From: Raphanus sativus
Lineage: Eukaryota > Streptophyta > Magnoliopsida > Brassicales > Brassicaceae
Assembly: GCF_000801105.2 (NCBI RefSeq)
Contig: NC_079514.1
Coordinates: forward strand, 51,815,372 to 51,879,371
Length of the DNA stretch: 64,000 nucleotides
Direction of reading: 5' to 3'
The notes beneath the pieces were generated by a model that ran no database searches, had not been told where the DNA came from, and saw nothing but the letters and a program-made list of their open reading frames with translations. Positions 17,901 through 29,460 of the stretch are shown piece after piece. Numbering within the stretch: the first letter of the stretch is position 1; every line of letters begins with the position of its first letter. The translations under genes and the position numbers were made by a program.

Positions 17901-20900
17901 AAGAAAAAGGCGACAGTGAGAGCAGGAAGGAGACATCATCGACATGAAAGTAACACAAGGGATAGACAGAGAACAAGGTAAGATGGGGAAAGATATTCGA
18001 GATCCATAACATGTTTTTCAGTACAGCTAGGCAGGGGGGCTATAACAAACAACAATAGCATAAAACTTAACTAAGTAGGATACCAACCTTAATGGCCTCA
18101 ATATTTTTTTGCTTGATATCCGCTGGGGAGTGAAGTGAAGTGAACTTCGCTAGTGAAGTCACAAAAGCATCTCTATGAGTCTTCATTGACATCAACGAAG
18201 TAGAATGTATTGCATGGTGGAAGCCTTCCAGACATAAGTGGATAACTGTCAAATCATCACTCTGGTCTAGCGGCACACTGAATGCAGCAAGCATAGGAGC
18301 CCAACAAGCCTCAATCATGAATCTGAGAATAACCACATCTGTCGCAGCATAGTAGGTTGACCTGCAAATTAAGTATAAATACGGGATCAGATCAAAGAAG
18401 CCTACAAGATAAAAACAGTTCAGGAATGTAAATCCGAGTTGAAATTAATACAATGTGTTATAAAGGAATGGTGGTCTCGATAGAAAAGGTTGTTAACAAC
18501 TTTTAATGCAAGGAAAAGTGAGTGATATTACTCTGATTTGCGAGCTTTTTCTTTAAACTGCTCTTGCATATGCTTCATCAGATCATCGCTTGTTTCCACA
18601 TATGAATCTCCCCCCTGCTTACGGATCACTATGTTTAATATACCATCCAAACCAAGCATTCTGTTTGAGCTTGTGGATTGCTTCTGTTGCAAATTTAAAT
18701 CATCTTCTTTCATCTTTATCTCTTTCTTTGTTATCCGTTCATACAGCGATCTCATATAGTCCGCAGGTAAATCTTTTCCGTCGTCTATTCCCCGATTGTT
18801 TCTAATAAAGTCATCGGCAGACATCTATATGTTCCAAAAGAGAAAAAAAAGTACAAAGAACCTCATCAACATTCTATCTCAAACTTCCAGAATAGTTGCT
18901 TTTATCATATAAAATGAATGAAACAAACCTTGTTCTTCACCATGGGATTGTGGGCATCAGTATTGAGCATGATCACAGAATATGCAAGAACATAAGCTGT
19001 GTCTGCACTAGTAAACACCTTAGGATTACACTTGCAGTAACGTTCAGCAAACTTCTCCATGATTCGGTCAATCTTTTGTGCTTCTCCTGGCAGCCTAAAA
19101 CCTTCCAGAAAGGTTCTTATTGCCTCATCAAATTCCATGTCTTGGAAATCAAAAGAATCCACATACGCATGCATAACCTTGAGATGTAACTCTTCTCTTT
19201 CCCCAAGATAATCGCCTATCAAAGATTTATTTAACCCTGACGCGTCTTTGAGAAAAGCTGCTATTTCTTCAGGAGACTCCCCCACCTTACCAGCATTGAT
19301 GAGAAACTCAATGCCTTTTGTTGGCTTCCGATTAAAAAGAGAAATACCTTCCTGGGACAAACATTTAAATTAGTATTAAGGACCACATGACAATTATGGG
19401 ATGTCACTCTTCTGAATTATCTGCCAAACATCTTTACATACTTACCTGAAGTTCGAGCTTGTAAGCCCGGCGCTGCTCGATGGCTAGAGCATCAGATGTA
19501 CCTCCTGGAGATTCAGAATAGGTATCTGATCCATCAGCAGACTCATCAGCATTTCCATTTGCCAACTGAGGACTTCCGGGTCCCAGCTCAATCTCAAGTG
19601 CTTCAGATTTATTCAGCGAATTAGAAACTGGCAGGCGCAACTGCTTGTTCAACCATTCTCCCATTGATTTCAATATGGCTACTAAGCACTTCATGGCTTC
19701 AAGTTTCATAGCAGCCTCCTGAGGTGGCAACAGCGTTGAAGATGTAGCAGTAGGAGCCCCTTGAGCCGTTTTAAGGAGACCATTGACCATCCTAAACATG
19801 ATCATACAGCGGAAACAGAAATTACGCGAAAAAACTTTCACCTCATTAAAACTAAAACTATGAAAAGCAAAGCATCAGGTAGCATAAACATACCTCTCAA
19901 AAATATTTGATGAGCTGACATCACAATCGTAGTTCAAGAATATATCAACCAGGATTTGTGAATCCAAGCAAAGCTTGTCGAGAAACCGAAGAACAATCAT
20001 CTTCTGCTGAAAATTTGGTTGAGCAACATTCTCCACGACTCTAAGAACAATCATTGGGAAGAAAACTCCGATTTCCGCTTTCAGTCCAGCCCGAAACCTT
20101 GCAACCAGACTGATAAAAATAGAGCAAGAAAGCTGGAAGATAATCATAAGAGTAGAAGCGCTGTTCTTTAGCAACGACAAACACAAGTATTGTTTGATAG
20201 CACCTAAGAACCTGTACAACAGAGATAGCAATTCATCAGTATGAAGTTGCTCTTACATTCTCAAACAAGAGCAAACATTTTAGTCAAAAGAAGATACCTT
20301 TCGCTTGTCCTAAAGATATCCCCAGCATTCTCCAACAAGATCTTCAACAACTCAAGAGCAAGAATCTTCCCTCTCATCGACTGCGGATCCGTCGAAGACT
20401 CCTTAGGAGCCGTCTTCATAGACAGCTTACACAGAGCCCTAAACACCAAGAACGCATCTCTCCGCAGCTTATTCTCAATCTGAACCTCTAAATCATCATC
20501 TCTCTCAGCTTCAACGTCTGCAAGCTCCCCCTTCCTTCCCTCTAGCGCCGACTTATACATACTGATCTCCCAATACTTAGCATCCAACATATCCTTATCA
20601 GTAGAGTCCAACAAATCCGTCGGATTCGTCGTCTCCACCGTGGTATTACTACTCCCCAGTCCCCCCGCATCTTGCCCCACCGATCCCACCATCGTCGGAT
20701 TCAACACGCCGTCGATATCCTGCATGATCTTGGTGATGAAGCCCTGAACAAACTGCGTCATCGTCCCATCCGCATCAGATTTCTCAACCGGCTGCATTAG
20801 CTCAGCCACCACAATCGGCTGAATGGGGGCGGTTGACGAATCCGCCTCCATTCTCCGAAACACAATCACTAATATCTGAATCAGAGACGCCTTAGCAGTC

Positions 20901-21475
20901 GTCTGATTCACCACGTTTTTGCTTCCCAAGTAAATATCGTAGCACGTGCGCACGATCAGAAGCAAACAGTCCCCGTGGATCCTCAGCGAGATGGAGTTGA
21001 TGGCTGATAACAGAGTCTTGAGCACAGGCAGCTCAATCGCTTCGTCTCCTAGATCGTGGCACTTACAAACAGACTCGATCAGTTTAAACAAGAGGATTGA
21101 CTCAGGTCCACCCGACGGATCCGATTCGCCGCGAATGTAGCCGTGCGCGATGAGTTTCTGAACGCAGTCGATCGCAGGCTCGACGATCTTCACCAGGCCG
21201 GTGCCGCAGGCGTTGATCAGAGGGGCGAAGATGTGTTCGGAGTCGGCGAGCGAGTATTCCACCGAGCCGCCGTCGTTAAGCGGACCTGGAGGAACGGAGG
21301 AGGAGGAGGAATCGTCGGGATCGGGCGATTTCCGCGGCGAATTGAGCAGCTCGATGACGGATTTGCACTCGGCGGCGAGCTTGGAGTGTTTACGCCACGA
21401 AGCGTTCTTGACGATCTTCTCTAGAGCTGGCGTTACGACTCGGCTCAGTCGGGAATCGACTTCCGAGGAAGCCAT
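14945..21475 (-). CDS. BIG2: BIG-type ARF guanine-nucleotide exchange factor (Sec7)
   Basis: This protein activates ARF GTPases at the trans-Golgi and early endosome for vesicle formation; members are brefeldin A targets or resistant forms. Exons on the minus strand: 20298-21475, 19894-20211, 19446-19791, 18929-19351, 18532-18824, 18088-18361, 17358-17857, 16911-17232, 16435-16816, 15655-16325, 14945-15571. They total 5334 nt, giving 1777 residues in frame. The N-terminal DCB region comes first, then a HUS-box-like [10 protein letters not shown] near residue 485. The Sec7 domain spans about 610-800, with the catalytic glutamate finger in [12 protein letters not shown] (about Glu704) and [20 protein letters not shown] helical repeats run to the C-terminus ([10 protein letters not shown]). 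A Ser/Pro-rich insert lies near residues 47-70. The length and wording match Arabidopsis BIG2 (At3g60860). Confidence 0.95.
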
Positions 21476-22815
21476 TCCCCAGTTTTTTTTTTATTTTTTC
21501 ACGGCGAGCTCAAGCGACAGATCTGAAGCCACAAGCCTCAACACTGAGTTGCCTCGGAGGTGTAAACGTCCGATCCGCGGGGACGAGTTGGTTCAGTGAA
21601 GTCTGACTCAATCCTGCGCGCAGGGTAACAGAGCGAAGATGTGGGGATGTGAACGGGGAACGTTCAGATCGCGTCGTGGTTTGATTTTTCTGCTATCGGA
21701 ATTTACATGACCGATTTGCCCTTTAGTTGACACTGGACTGTGAAAGGGGCAAATTGTAATTTCGAGGAAACTCAGATACCATTTGGACATTTTACAATTC
21801 GGCGTTTTTAAGCTGTTGACCGCCGGGAAATTCGTAGCCGGTTCCCGGTCTGGGGTACTTAACTAAACCATTGTTAAAATTTAAATTAATTAATAATCTT
21901 GGACATATTAGAGTGAATGAAACCACGTTTTTTTCTTTTAAACGAAACCTAATCAAGCTGATTAGACCATAATTAGCTCCCTGCCACTTTCCAGAAAAAT
22001 CATAAGATGCATATATACAAAAACAAAAAAAAAAAAGATGATCATTTCACAATAATCATCTAATATAAAATAAAAATAAAAGTTAAAGAGTAGGGTTTTG
22101 GGATAAGATTTTAATTTAAAAAAATAAAAGTTAAATAGTAAAAATTAAAAATAAAATAAAATATTATTTTGGTCATTTTATTTTTGAAGACTATTTTTGT
22201 AACAAAAATTTGAAAATGAATATTCGAGAAAATTGTCCAAGAGTGAAAAAATTAATTGGCTACGCATTCTTGGTTAAATAAGCTTACAACAATGTTATAT
22301 ATGCAGAGAAACAATCTGGTCTAACTTTACATAACCACACAACAAAGAAACCCCTCAGGCTCTACAACATACAAGCAAACAAAATAAACACCTTGAAGCT
22401 GTGTTGTCGAAAACACTATGAACTAGGGATTGATATGCATAATGTGAGTGAGATAAAGAGTTAGAAACTGGTTATAACGAGAACCTTACAAAATCTCTCC
22501 GTGTCTGAATCCATTGTCTTCACAAAGGAAAATCATACCATTTTGGAATTTTCTTGATAGAAGCTATCGACTTGTATACCAACGTAACCTACATCAGATA
22601 CTATATACCTTCATTGTCTCTCATCAGTTTTGTTAATTTAGAACCTTCACAGTTCAGAATGCTGCACTTTAACCATTTCTCAGGCTTACATTTTCAGACA
22701 AGTTATTCTTTGAACTTGTACACTCCAAATGATTAAAGGTTACGCTTTTAATCATTAACATACACTTCGTTTATGGATATATAAACCGGTTGCTTCATTT
22801 GATTTGTTATACTAA
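21476..22815. other. BIG promoter and AT-rich intergenic DNA
   Basis: A GC-richer stretch to about 21840 carries the BIG 5' UTR and promoter; the start is preceded by a T-rich tract. Beyond it the sequence is AT-rich. No gene or clear repeat boundary was seen. Confidence 0.55.
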
Positions 22816-23166
22816 GGGGGTGTTATTGGTTTAGGTATTTTAATAGATTTGAAAATTCAACTTAAATCAAGTGTTATTGGTTCTATCATTTTAAAGTCTA
22901 ATTTTAAATATGCTGTTATTGGTTCCATGATTTTATATATTATATCGCATGAAGATGATAAATTAGATCTCCAACGCAATCAGAACTTTACTTTCAAATC
23001 CATTTCATAAATTTATAATAATTCACTTATTTTGATTTTAGAATTTATATCATTGATTTTGAAATCTGTTTGCTTGATTTTGAAATCAAGGGATTTGTCA
23101 ATTATTTTTAAATCCAAATTTTTTTCTAAATCCACTGAAATACTAGAACCAATTAATAATCCCCAC
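22816..23166. mobile_element. Tourist/Harbinger-type MITE
   Basis: The left end GGGGGTGTTATTGGTTTAGG and the reversed right end GTGGGGATTATTAATTGG are imperfect inverted repeats. TAA flanks both sides (22813-22815 and 23167-23169). It is 351 bp long with no coding capacity. ATTGGTT motifs recur inside. Confidence 0.7.
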
Positions 23167-23674
23167 TAAATTGTAAATATGTGATTAACATTAATTTATC
23201 ATACATAACATAAGATATAAATTACCAATATAACTAGCCATTACATTTCCTAATGCTCTTAGTATCACTTTTCATCTTATCTTAACCACATTTACCTTTA
23301 GCTTTAAATAAGTAAATAAACTCTTATAATTTTAATATTAACTAGTAGACAGATTTAAATTTAAAGGGTGGGGTTTGGAAAGGTAGGGTTTAGGATTTTA
23401 ATAAATAAATACTTAAACTTCAAAATAAAATTTAAAATAATTTCAAAAATAATTTTCAATTTTTTTTAAAGAAATTAAAAAATATAAAAATTGAATTTGA
23501 AAAACGTATAATTCGAAAACTTTATATTTTATATTTTAATTTCTTTAAATAATCATTATATTTATAAATTTATAAAGCAAAAGTTAGAATGGTCTTTTGA
23601 CTCTTTAATGAAACCTCATATTTTAAGTATTTTTGAAAATGTTCATTTAATAAAGTTAAACATGAATAATTGTA
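23167..23674. repeat. AT-rich intergenic DNA with an inverted repeat
   Basis: TTTAAAGAAATTAAAAAAT near 23466 and its imperfect complement ending TTTCTTTAAA near 23550 could fold into a hairpin. No coding sequence is apparent. Confidence 0.4.
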
Positions 23675-24491
23675 GGCCCTCTCTCTCTACTATAGAGAGA
23701 GAAAATGTCTCCATCCCTCTTATCAAACTCAAAATCTTTCAGAGGGAGAGAGATTAAGCCGATCTTTTTTTGTTGTATTATAGTTTTCGTTCGATCCATC
23801 CCTTTTGTTTCCGTTTATCAGAATTTCAAGTTCGCTAAGCGATGGGTTTTTCGGTTAAGCCGATTATAAAATTTCCGTAGCGGATTACCCCTCTTTCGCA
23901 AATTAATTTTATCCCGTTTGTTCCGATTTGGGTTCTTTCTTCTTAGGTTATGCTCTAATCTCTTTTCTATGAGTGTAAATCTTCCTCTTATAGAGATGTT
24001 TCTCTTATGAACTGAGTGAAGTATCTCAAATGGAAAGAAAGATGGAGGTGTTAGGGTCAACATCAGTCTATGTATGAGAGGCTTAGTAGAGTTGGCATCT
24101 TCCTGTTTGAAGATGGTCCAATAAAAAGTTTTCTCTAATATGATTGAGTATCCCCTGTGATAAATCACCGAAGGAGGTTTGAAGTCCCAATTTGAAGCAA
24201 CGGTTAGAGCGAAAGAGTGAGTTAAGAAAGTTCAAATTAAGGCAACAGTCAAAGTGTTGAAGAGGAGACGAAGAAGCTTCGCCGGCGTTAGGTCGATGGT
24301 GAAAATCACCGGTGATGAAGACCGTGAAAATTACCGGAGAAGCTAGAGGTTTCAAGATGCGTGACTTCTTTTTGACACGTGTCTTATCTTGTAGATCAGA
24401 ACTTATACGTATCTTGTTTTATTGTGTTGCCTTTAATATTTGTACACTTTCAACTCTTGGGTTTCAATAAAGTTTAATGTTGACAAAAAAA
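23675..24491 (+). mobile_element. Non-coding poly(A) retroposon with 17-bp target duplication
   Basis: The insert begins GGCCCTCTCTCTCT and ends TTTCAATAAAGTTTAATG then TTGAC and a run of A. It is flanked by AAACATGAATAATTGTA at 23658-23674 and again at 24492-24508. The ~817-bp length, the AATAAA-like signal shortly before the A tail and the long duplication show LINE-type retroposition. It has no long plus-strand frame. Size and lack of coding resemble Sadhu-type retroposons of Arabidopsis; a retroposed cellular transcript is the alternative. Confidence 0.75.
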
Positions 24492-24926
24492 AAACATGAA
24501 TAATTGTATTAAAAGTGAGATAAAGCAGAATTTCCCCAATAAATTCCGAAAACATTATAATTCACATGAAATAATATTTATAAAATGACGAATCTGATAA
24601 ATTACATATCAGTCATTTGTCTCTCGGGATGTTAATGACAAAATTGTTACAATCCTTCAATCTTTTTAAACCAACTATTCATATGGTCTATATAATCTTA
24701 TAGTAAAAGGATGACAAAAAAAAATCTTATAGTAAAAAACAGGTTATTCAATATTTGAATCAAATTTATGGGTTAATATGTGGACAAACAAAAGTATTAA
24801 AATCAAATATTTTTATGAATCTATATCATAATATAAACATAAAATATTTTTGTTGTCAAATGACCTGCATTAAAATTTATTATAGAATTAGTGAATAACA
24901 CTAAATATTTACAATATATATATATA
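24492..24926. other. AT-rich DNA between retroposon and Helitron
   Basis: No gene, repeat boundary or regulatory motif recognised. Confidence 0.5.
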
Positions 24927-26066
24927 CTAGATCATCACCCGCTCGACCGAGCGGGAGTCAAATTTTTTTTATCTTTGTTTTAACTAAATGTTATACATGA
25001 TCGAAATATGTATTAATATAAAATTTTGATAAATAACAATGTGTACTAATGTGTTTAAATAAGCAATGTGTTTAATTACTAAATTTGATTTTTAAATTTT
25101 ATGATAACGTAAAGTAATTTTTTCTATATTATTTAAAATATAGAGTGCTATATATTTTGTATTTTCAACATTTATCATATAAAACTTACATTGGGATATT
25201 ATTTATATAAAAATATGTGTAACATAATATATTTATATATTATATAAACATATGCACATCCGCACGGGTTTTATTTTTAAAATGTATTCTATATTATTTA
25301 GTTTTATGTAGTATCGAGTTTGTATATTCAATTTTGTGTTTAAAGAACAATATCAAAACTGTCTTTCGTATGTAAAAATAACATTTTGCAATCGCGAGTT
25401 GTGTCTTTTTATTGTAACACAAAATTTTATATAAAACTTATGTTTTTTTGTACATTACGAAATTTAATTTTTTAAAATAATTATTACGTAATTTCAAAAT
25501 GAATTTGATCTCTGAGGTCTAATATATTTTTTGTGTAATGGTTCAAAGCATTTTTGATATATATTATATTTCAGTTTGGTTTGTTTTTAGTATTACTGTA
25601 TAAATATAATACTATACAATATTACTATATTCTATACAATATATGAAGCTATGTGTTATTTGTTTTAGAAAGTAGATTAGGCCCAACATAGTTATAAGAA
25701 TAGTCATATCTTTATGTATGTGTCTATGACTTATCTATACCTAATGTTGTTCGTACTAATAAATTAATATGACCAATGAAAATATACTGATCAATTTAAA
25801 ATGAATTGTATAGGGTAATTATAGAACAATTAATATTTTTAGTATTCTAGTATATATCTTATTTAAATCGACATGTAATAAATGTAAAAATCATATATGG
25901 AATATGGACAAAAAGAAGAACTGTATTTAAGGAAATACATCAATGCAAAGTTAGACTATGATACGTATTATATATAAAGAATGAGACATTTAATTTAAAT
26001 ATATGAGGTCTATCTTTAAAAATTCATCTAGAAGAAGTTGTAATGTTCCTATTTTAATAAGATAGA
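24927..26066 (-). mobile_element. Non-autonomous Helitron
   Basis: Read on the minus strand, the 3' end carries the hairpin CCCGCTCGGTCGAGCGGG shortly before the terminal CTAG. The 5' end is TCTATCTTATTAAAATAGG. Host A at 24926 and T at 26067 fit insertion between A and T. It is 1140 bp, AT-rich, and shows no Rep/helicase coding. Confidence 0.65.
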
Positions 26067-26089
26067 TATGTGTGTATATATGTATATGC

Positions 26090-26126
26090 ATGATAACCCG
26101 TGTGAATACACTGGTGAAGACCTAGT
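26090..26126 (+). mobile_element. Isolated Helitron 3' end
   Basis: ACCCGTGTGAATACACTGGT can form an imperfect stem and is followed by GAAGACCTAGT, the CTAG-T end of a plus-strand Helitron. No matching 5' end was identified to the left, so it may be a remnant. Confidence 0.35.
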
Positions 26127-26362
26127 TCTTCAATTTTGAATATACCGTTGATGATTAATCAGAGATAAACATCTAATTATAATTGCGTTTTGTGAAGTAC
26201 TAATATAAGTCAGCTATGAGAAGGGACTATGGTCTATGAAGCTGAGATTAAATTGATAATTAGTTTAATCAATAATTTCAAAGATTATGGAGGGAGAAAG
26301 AAATATGTGGAATGGACCGGTTTAAATGAACTGGATGAGTGCTACATAAACTCGGTTGTCAA

Positions 26363-26954
26363 CAGGAATGTATTCGAGTCGAGTATTTGGTATTTTTGGT
26401 ATATTTGATATTATGGCTTGTATAACCAGTAAAATTTTAGATTTATACTTGGTTTATTGAAAACAAGTATTTAATGTTTCAAGTACTTGCTAAAAATGAC
26501 GGACTTGCAATTTGTTTACCTTATTTTGTTACTTGTTACTAGTAAATTACTTGCAATTTATTTGAAAATTATTGATAAATTAATTGATAATTCGTTAGAA
26601 TTCAAAGCTAAACATCTCATTATTTTGGTCAATTCGAGAAACAAAATATATAATAATGAAAAAGCTTCAAAATATTAATATAAATATATCACTTATGTTT
26701 GATTCACTTATGGAAATGAACATACAAGGAATTATCTTACTATAGATTAAGAAAGTATATCTTTGTTTAATAACAAAAGGTAACAAACTAAACAACCCCA
26801 AATCGTTACTCTTATTTTAATATTTGATATTTGTTTTGTACTTACAAGCTATTTAAATAAATTACTTGATACTCGATTTTGTCAAACCAAGTACCCAACT
26901 TTATGGGTTAAGTATGAAATACAGGATAAGCAAGAGTAATTGTATCCACCGCTA
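26363..26954. mobile_element. Non-autonomous hAT-like element
   Basis: The 592-bp insert is flanked by a perfect 8-bp duplication, GTTGTCAA (26355-26362 and 26955-26962). The ends CAGGAATGTATTCGAG and, reversed, TAGCGGTGGATACAATT are weakly similar. An 8-bp duplication with CAG/TAG ends is typical of hAT elements. It is AT-rich and has no transposase. Confidence 0.6.
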
Positions 26955-26962
26955 GTTGTCAA

Positions 26963-27406
26963 ACAGTTATACTAGAACCAGGTGAAGGTTAGTAACAAGG
27001 CATAATAAAAAAAAGTCAATTGAATATGTTGATTGGATAGTAAGTATCAGTTACATAAATTGAGTTAATCATCATATGTAACACGCAATGCTAAAGGCGA
27101 ATAGTTTAGGTTTTGGGTACACGTTAACAAGGGATAACCGATGGTCCGATGGTTTTGACATGTCCAATGTTAGATCTTTTATTTTTGAACCACTTCTAAT
27201 GTTAGATCATAATTAGGTAAAAGCTAATATTTTACCCAAAAAAAAAAGTAAAGTAAAGGTAATATGAAAAATGTACCAATGCATAATGTCGACTAACTCA
27301 TTATTATTCGATATAAAGAAAGTGATCATATTTTTTAGATTAGTCACACAGAAGTACAGAACATACAATTTGGAAAATAAAAAAGAAATTCAAACTTACA
27401 CAAAAT
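26963..27406. other. AT-rich intergenic DNA, no feature seen
   Basis: No open frame or repeat boundary was recognised. It leads into the AACGGTC array. Confidence 0.5.
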
Positions 27407-27505
27407 GACCGTTTAGAAAAAGACCGTTACGAAAAAAAGACCGTTCAAAATATGACCGTTTTAAAAAAGGACCGTTCACAATATGACCGTTAAAAAAAGA
27501 CCGTT
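27407..27505 (-). promoter_or_regulatory. Seven-copy GACCGTT (AACGGTC) array
   Basis: GACCGTT occurs at 27407, 27422, 27439, 27454, 27470, 27485 and 27499, at 14-17 bp spacing, separated by A-rich spacers. The complement AACGGTC holds the AACGG core recognised by three-repeat MYB proteins in mitosis-specific activator elements. The array ends 26 bp before a TATA box, so it is well placed as a promoter. It could also be a minisatellite that happens to lie there. Confidence 0.6.
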
Positions 27506-27531
27506 AAAAGGAAAGTGTCTTTTTGGGTCTC

Positions 27532-28300
27532 TATATAAACGAGTTAATTAGCAGCCACAGAAGAAGCAAGCAACATCTGTGAATTGCACGGATGAGCCGA
27601 AGGGGAGAATCCAGAAATCTCCGAAAAGCGTGAGAGTTTGAACTTTGAAGTCTCCGTCGTTGCTCCTAAAGGGCGGTGTGAATCAAGATCGTTCCGATGG
27701 ACCTGACCACTTCATCTTCTCCGCCCTCGTCGACTTCAAGTAAGTTTTCTCTCTCTGCTTTCGCTTTTGGTCTTCTCTTACTGCGTATATACACAATCTC
27801 TCTGCTTTTAGCGTGAAGTAGATAGATATTCTGTTATGGTCTAGTTGAGCACGTGTCGTGTATTGGACATCATTGATGCTCGCTTTGTAACAATATTATA
27901 TGCAACGTTTGACTTTTTTCTATCCCTTGAGCTCCACTGTTTGCTACTACTGGCTGAAGAGTTGAAATCGAAATCCTTTCTAGAGTCTAGTTTTTTTATT
28001 GCTTTGTTGTTGATAGAAAAACAGGATCAGGCTCCGCTCTGTCGAGTTAAATTTGCGTTATTTTCCTAGTTCAACATGCCAACATGGTTCTAGGGTCTAG
28101 GGTCTAGACTCTTGTCCTTTTGTGTCAAGTATTCTTTTTTAGTCTTATCTGTGATACAATTAAGAAGAAGTCGTGAACTGATGCTCAGACATTTCTTTTA
28201 CGACTCTTGTCCTTTTACTAAGGAATCGCCTAAGTTTTTTTTTGTTACAGACTTCCGATGCAATATGAACTGAAGCTCAGACATTTTTGGTGATGAAAGA
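27532..28300 (+). other. Putative transcription unit without a long reading frame
   Basis: TATATAAA at 27532-27539 is followed by a GC-richer leader, a candidate donor after GACTTCAA (about 27738) and CT-rich intron-like sequence. A possible acceptor, TTACAG, lies near 28250. Short ATG frames stop quickly: one at 27592 gives 13 residues, and the one at 27698 (MDLTTSSSPPSSTSS) runs into the donor. I do not recognise the product. It may be a degenerate gene or a non-coding transcript. Confidence 0.4.
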
Positions 28301-28515
28301 AGTATGAATGTGCGTAAGCAGCCCCTATCTTTCAGATTTTGTCTATGGAGAAGTCATGCTGCCAAGTACCAACAACAGAGTCAACACTTCATGTATTATA
28401 ATTTCTTTTTTCCTCTCATTTTCTTTTTTTTTCTTTCAAAACATTATTTGAACTTGCATGAAAACGGTTTTCTAAATCATTTTTTGAGAAAAAGAAACAT
28501 TTTTAAAAATCTGTT

Positions 28516-29460
28516 ATTCTTTTCCTTTTTTTTCTTTTTTGACTAAGACAAAAGATTTTTCAAGGTTTTCAGAGAAAAGAAATATAGAAACTAGATTGAT
28601 TATGAAAACTTATGTGTAAATTTGTGACAAACACGTAGAATATACATGTCTTTTAGATCGTTAGAGATGCTATGTTTCATTTGATTTAACATTATGATCA
28701 CTAAGTTAATTCTTTTCCTTTTTTTCTTTTTTTTTGACTAAGACAAAAGATTTTTCAAGGTTTTCAGGGAAAAAAAATATAGAAACTAGATTGATTATGA
28801 AAACTTATGTGTAAATTTGTGACAAACACGTAGAATGTACATGTCTTTTAGATCGTTAGAGATGCTATGTTTCATTTGATTTAACATTATGATCACTAAA
28901 ATAATTTTAGTCAATTTAGTAAATATAAAAAGTTTCCCTTTTGTTTTGTTTTTGATTTAAAACATGACTTTTTAAGTTTTTTAGGAAATAACTAGATTGA
29001 TCATTAAAACTTATGTGTAAATTTGTGACAAACAAAATAGAATATACATGTCTTTGAGATCGCTAGAGATGTTATGTTTCATTTGATTAACACTTATGAT
29101 CAATAACTTATTCTTAGTCAATCTAGCAATTAAATATTTTATTTTGGTTTTTGGTTTGAAACATAACTTTTTCAAGGTTTTTAGGAATTTGTTTTATATA
29201 ACTAGATTGATCATAAAATTTTAAGTGTAATTTTTTGACAACAAATAGAAATAATATCCTGACTTTGAGATTGTTAAATATACTATGTTTTATTTGATTT
29301 AATAATTATTAATTATAGTCACTAAATTATTTTAATCAATTAATCTAGCAATTATAAAAAAAAAAATCCTTTTTAAAAAAGACTTGATGACAAAAAAGAC
29401 TATTATGATGTATTAAAAAAATTAGAGTGCTCATGAAAAAACTATGTTAAAATTTGTGAC
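28516..29460 (+). repeat. Tandem array of ~195-210-bp units, five decaying copies
   Basis: The landmark ACTAGATTGAT occurs at about 28590, 28785, 28991 and 29201, with a more diverged copy near 29425. The first two copies are almost identical; the later ones lose similarity stepwise. Each unit also carries TCAAGGTTTT, TTGTGACAA and TATGTTTCATTTGATT. No coding sequence is present. Confidence 0.75.

Noticed and set aside
22816..23166. Stowaway classification for this MITE
   Set aside because: The flanking duplication is TAA and the ends are GGGGGTG, which fit Tourist/Harbinger rather than TA-flanked Stowaway elements.
24083..24355. 90-residue minus-strand frame
   Set aside because: It is antisense to the poly(A) retroposon and shows no recognised domain.
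26487..26678. 63-residue open frame
   Set aside because: Low-complexity Leu/Ile/Lys composition inside an AT-rich hAT element, with no conserved content or promoter.
28216..28546. 80-residue frame after the AACGGTC promoter
   Set aside because: Its 3' half is poly-Phe from T-rich sequence and it enters the tandem array; not credible as a protein.
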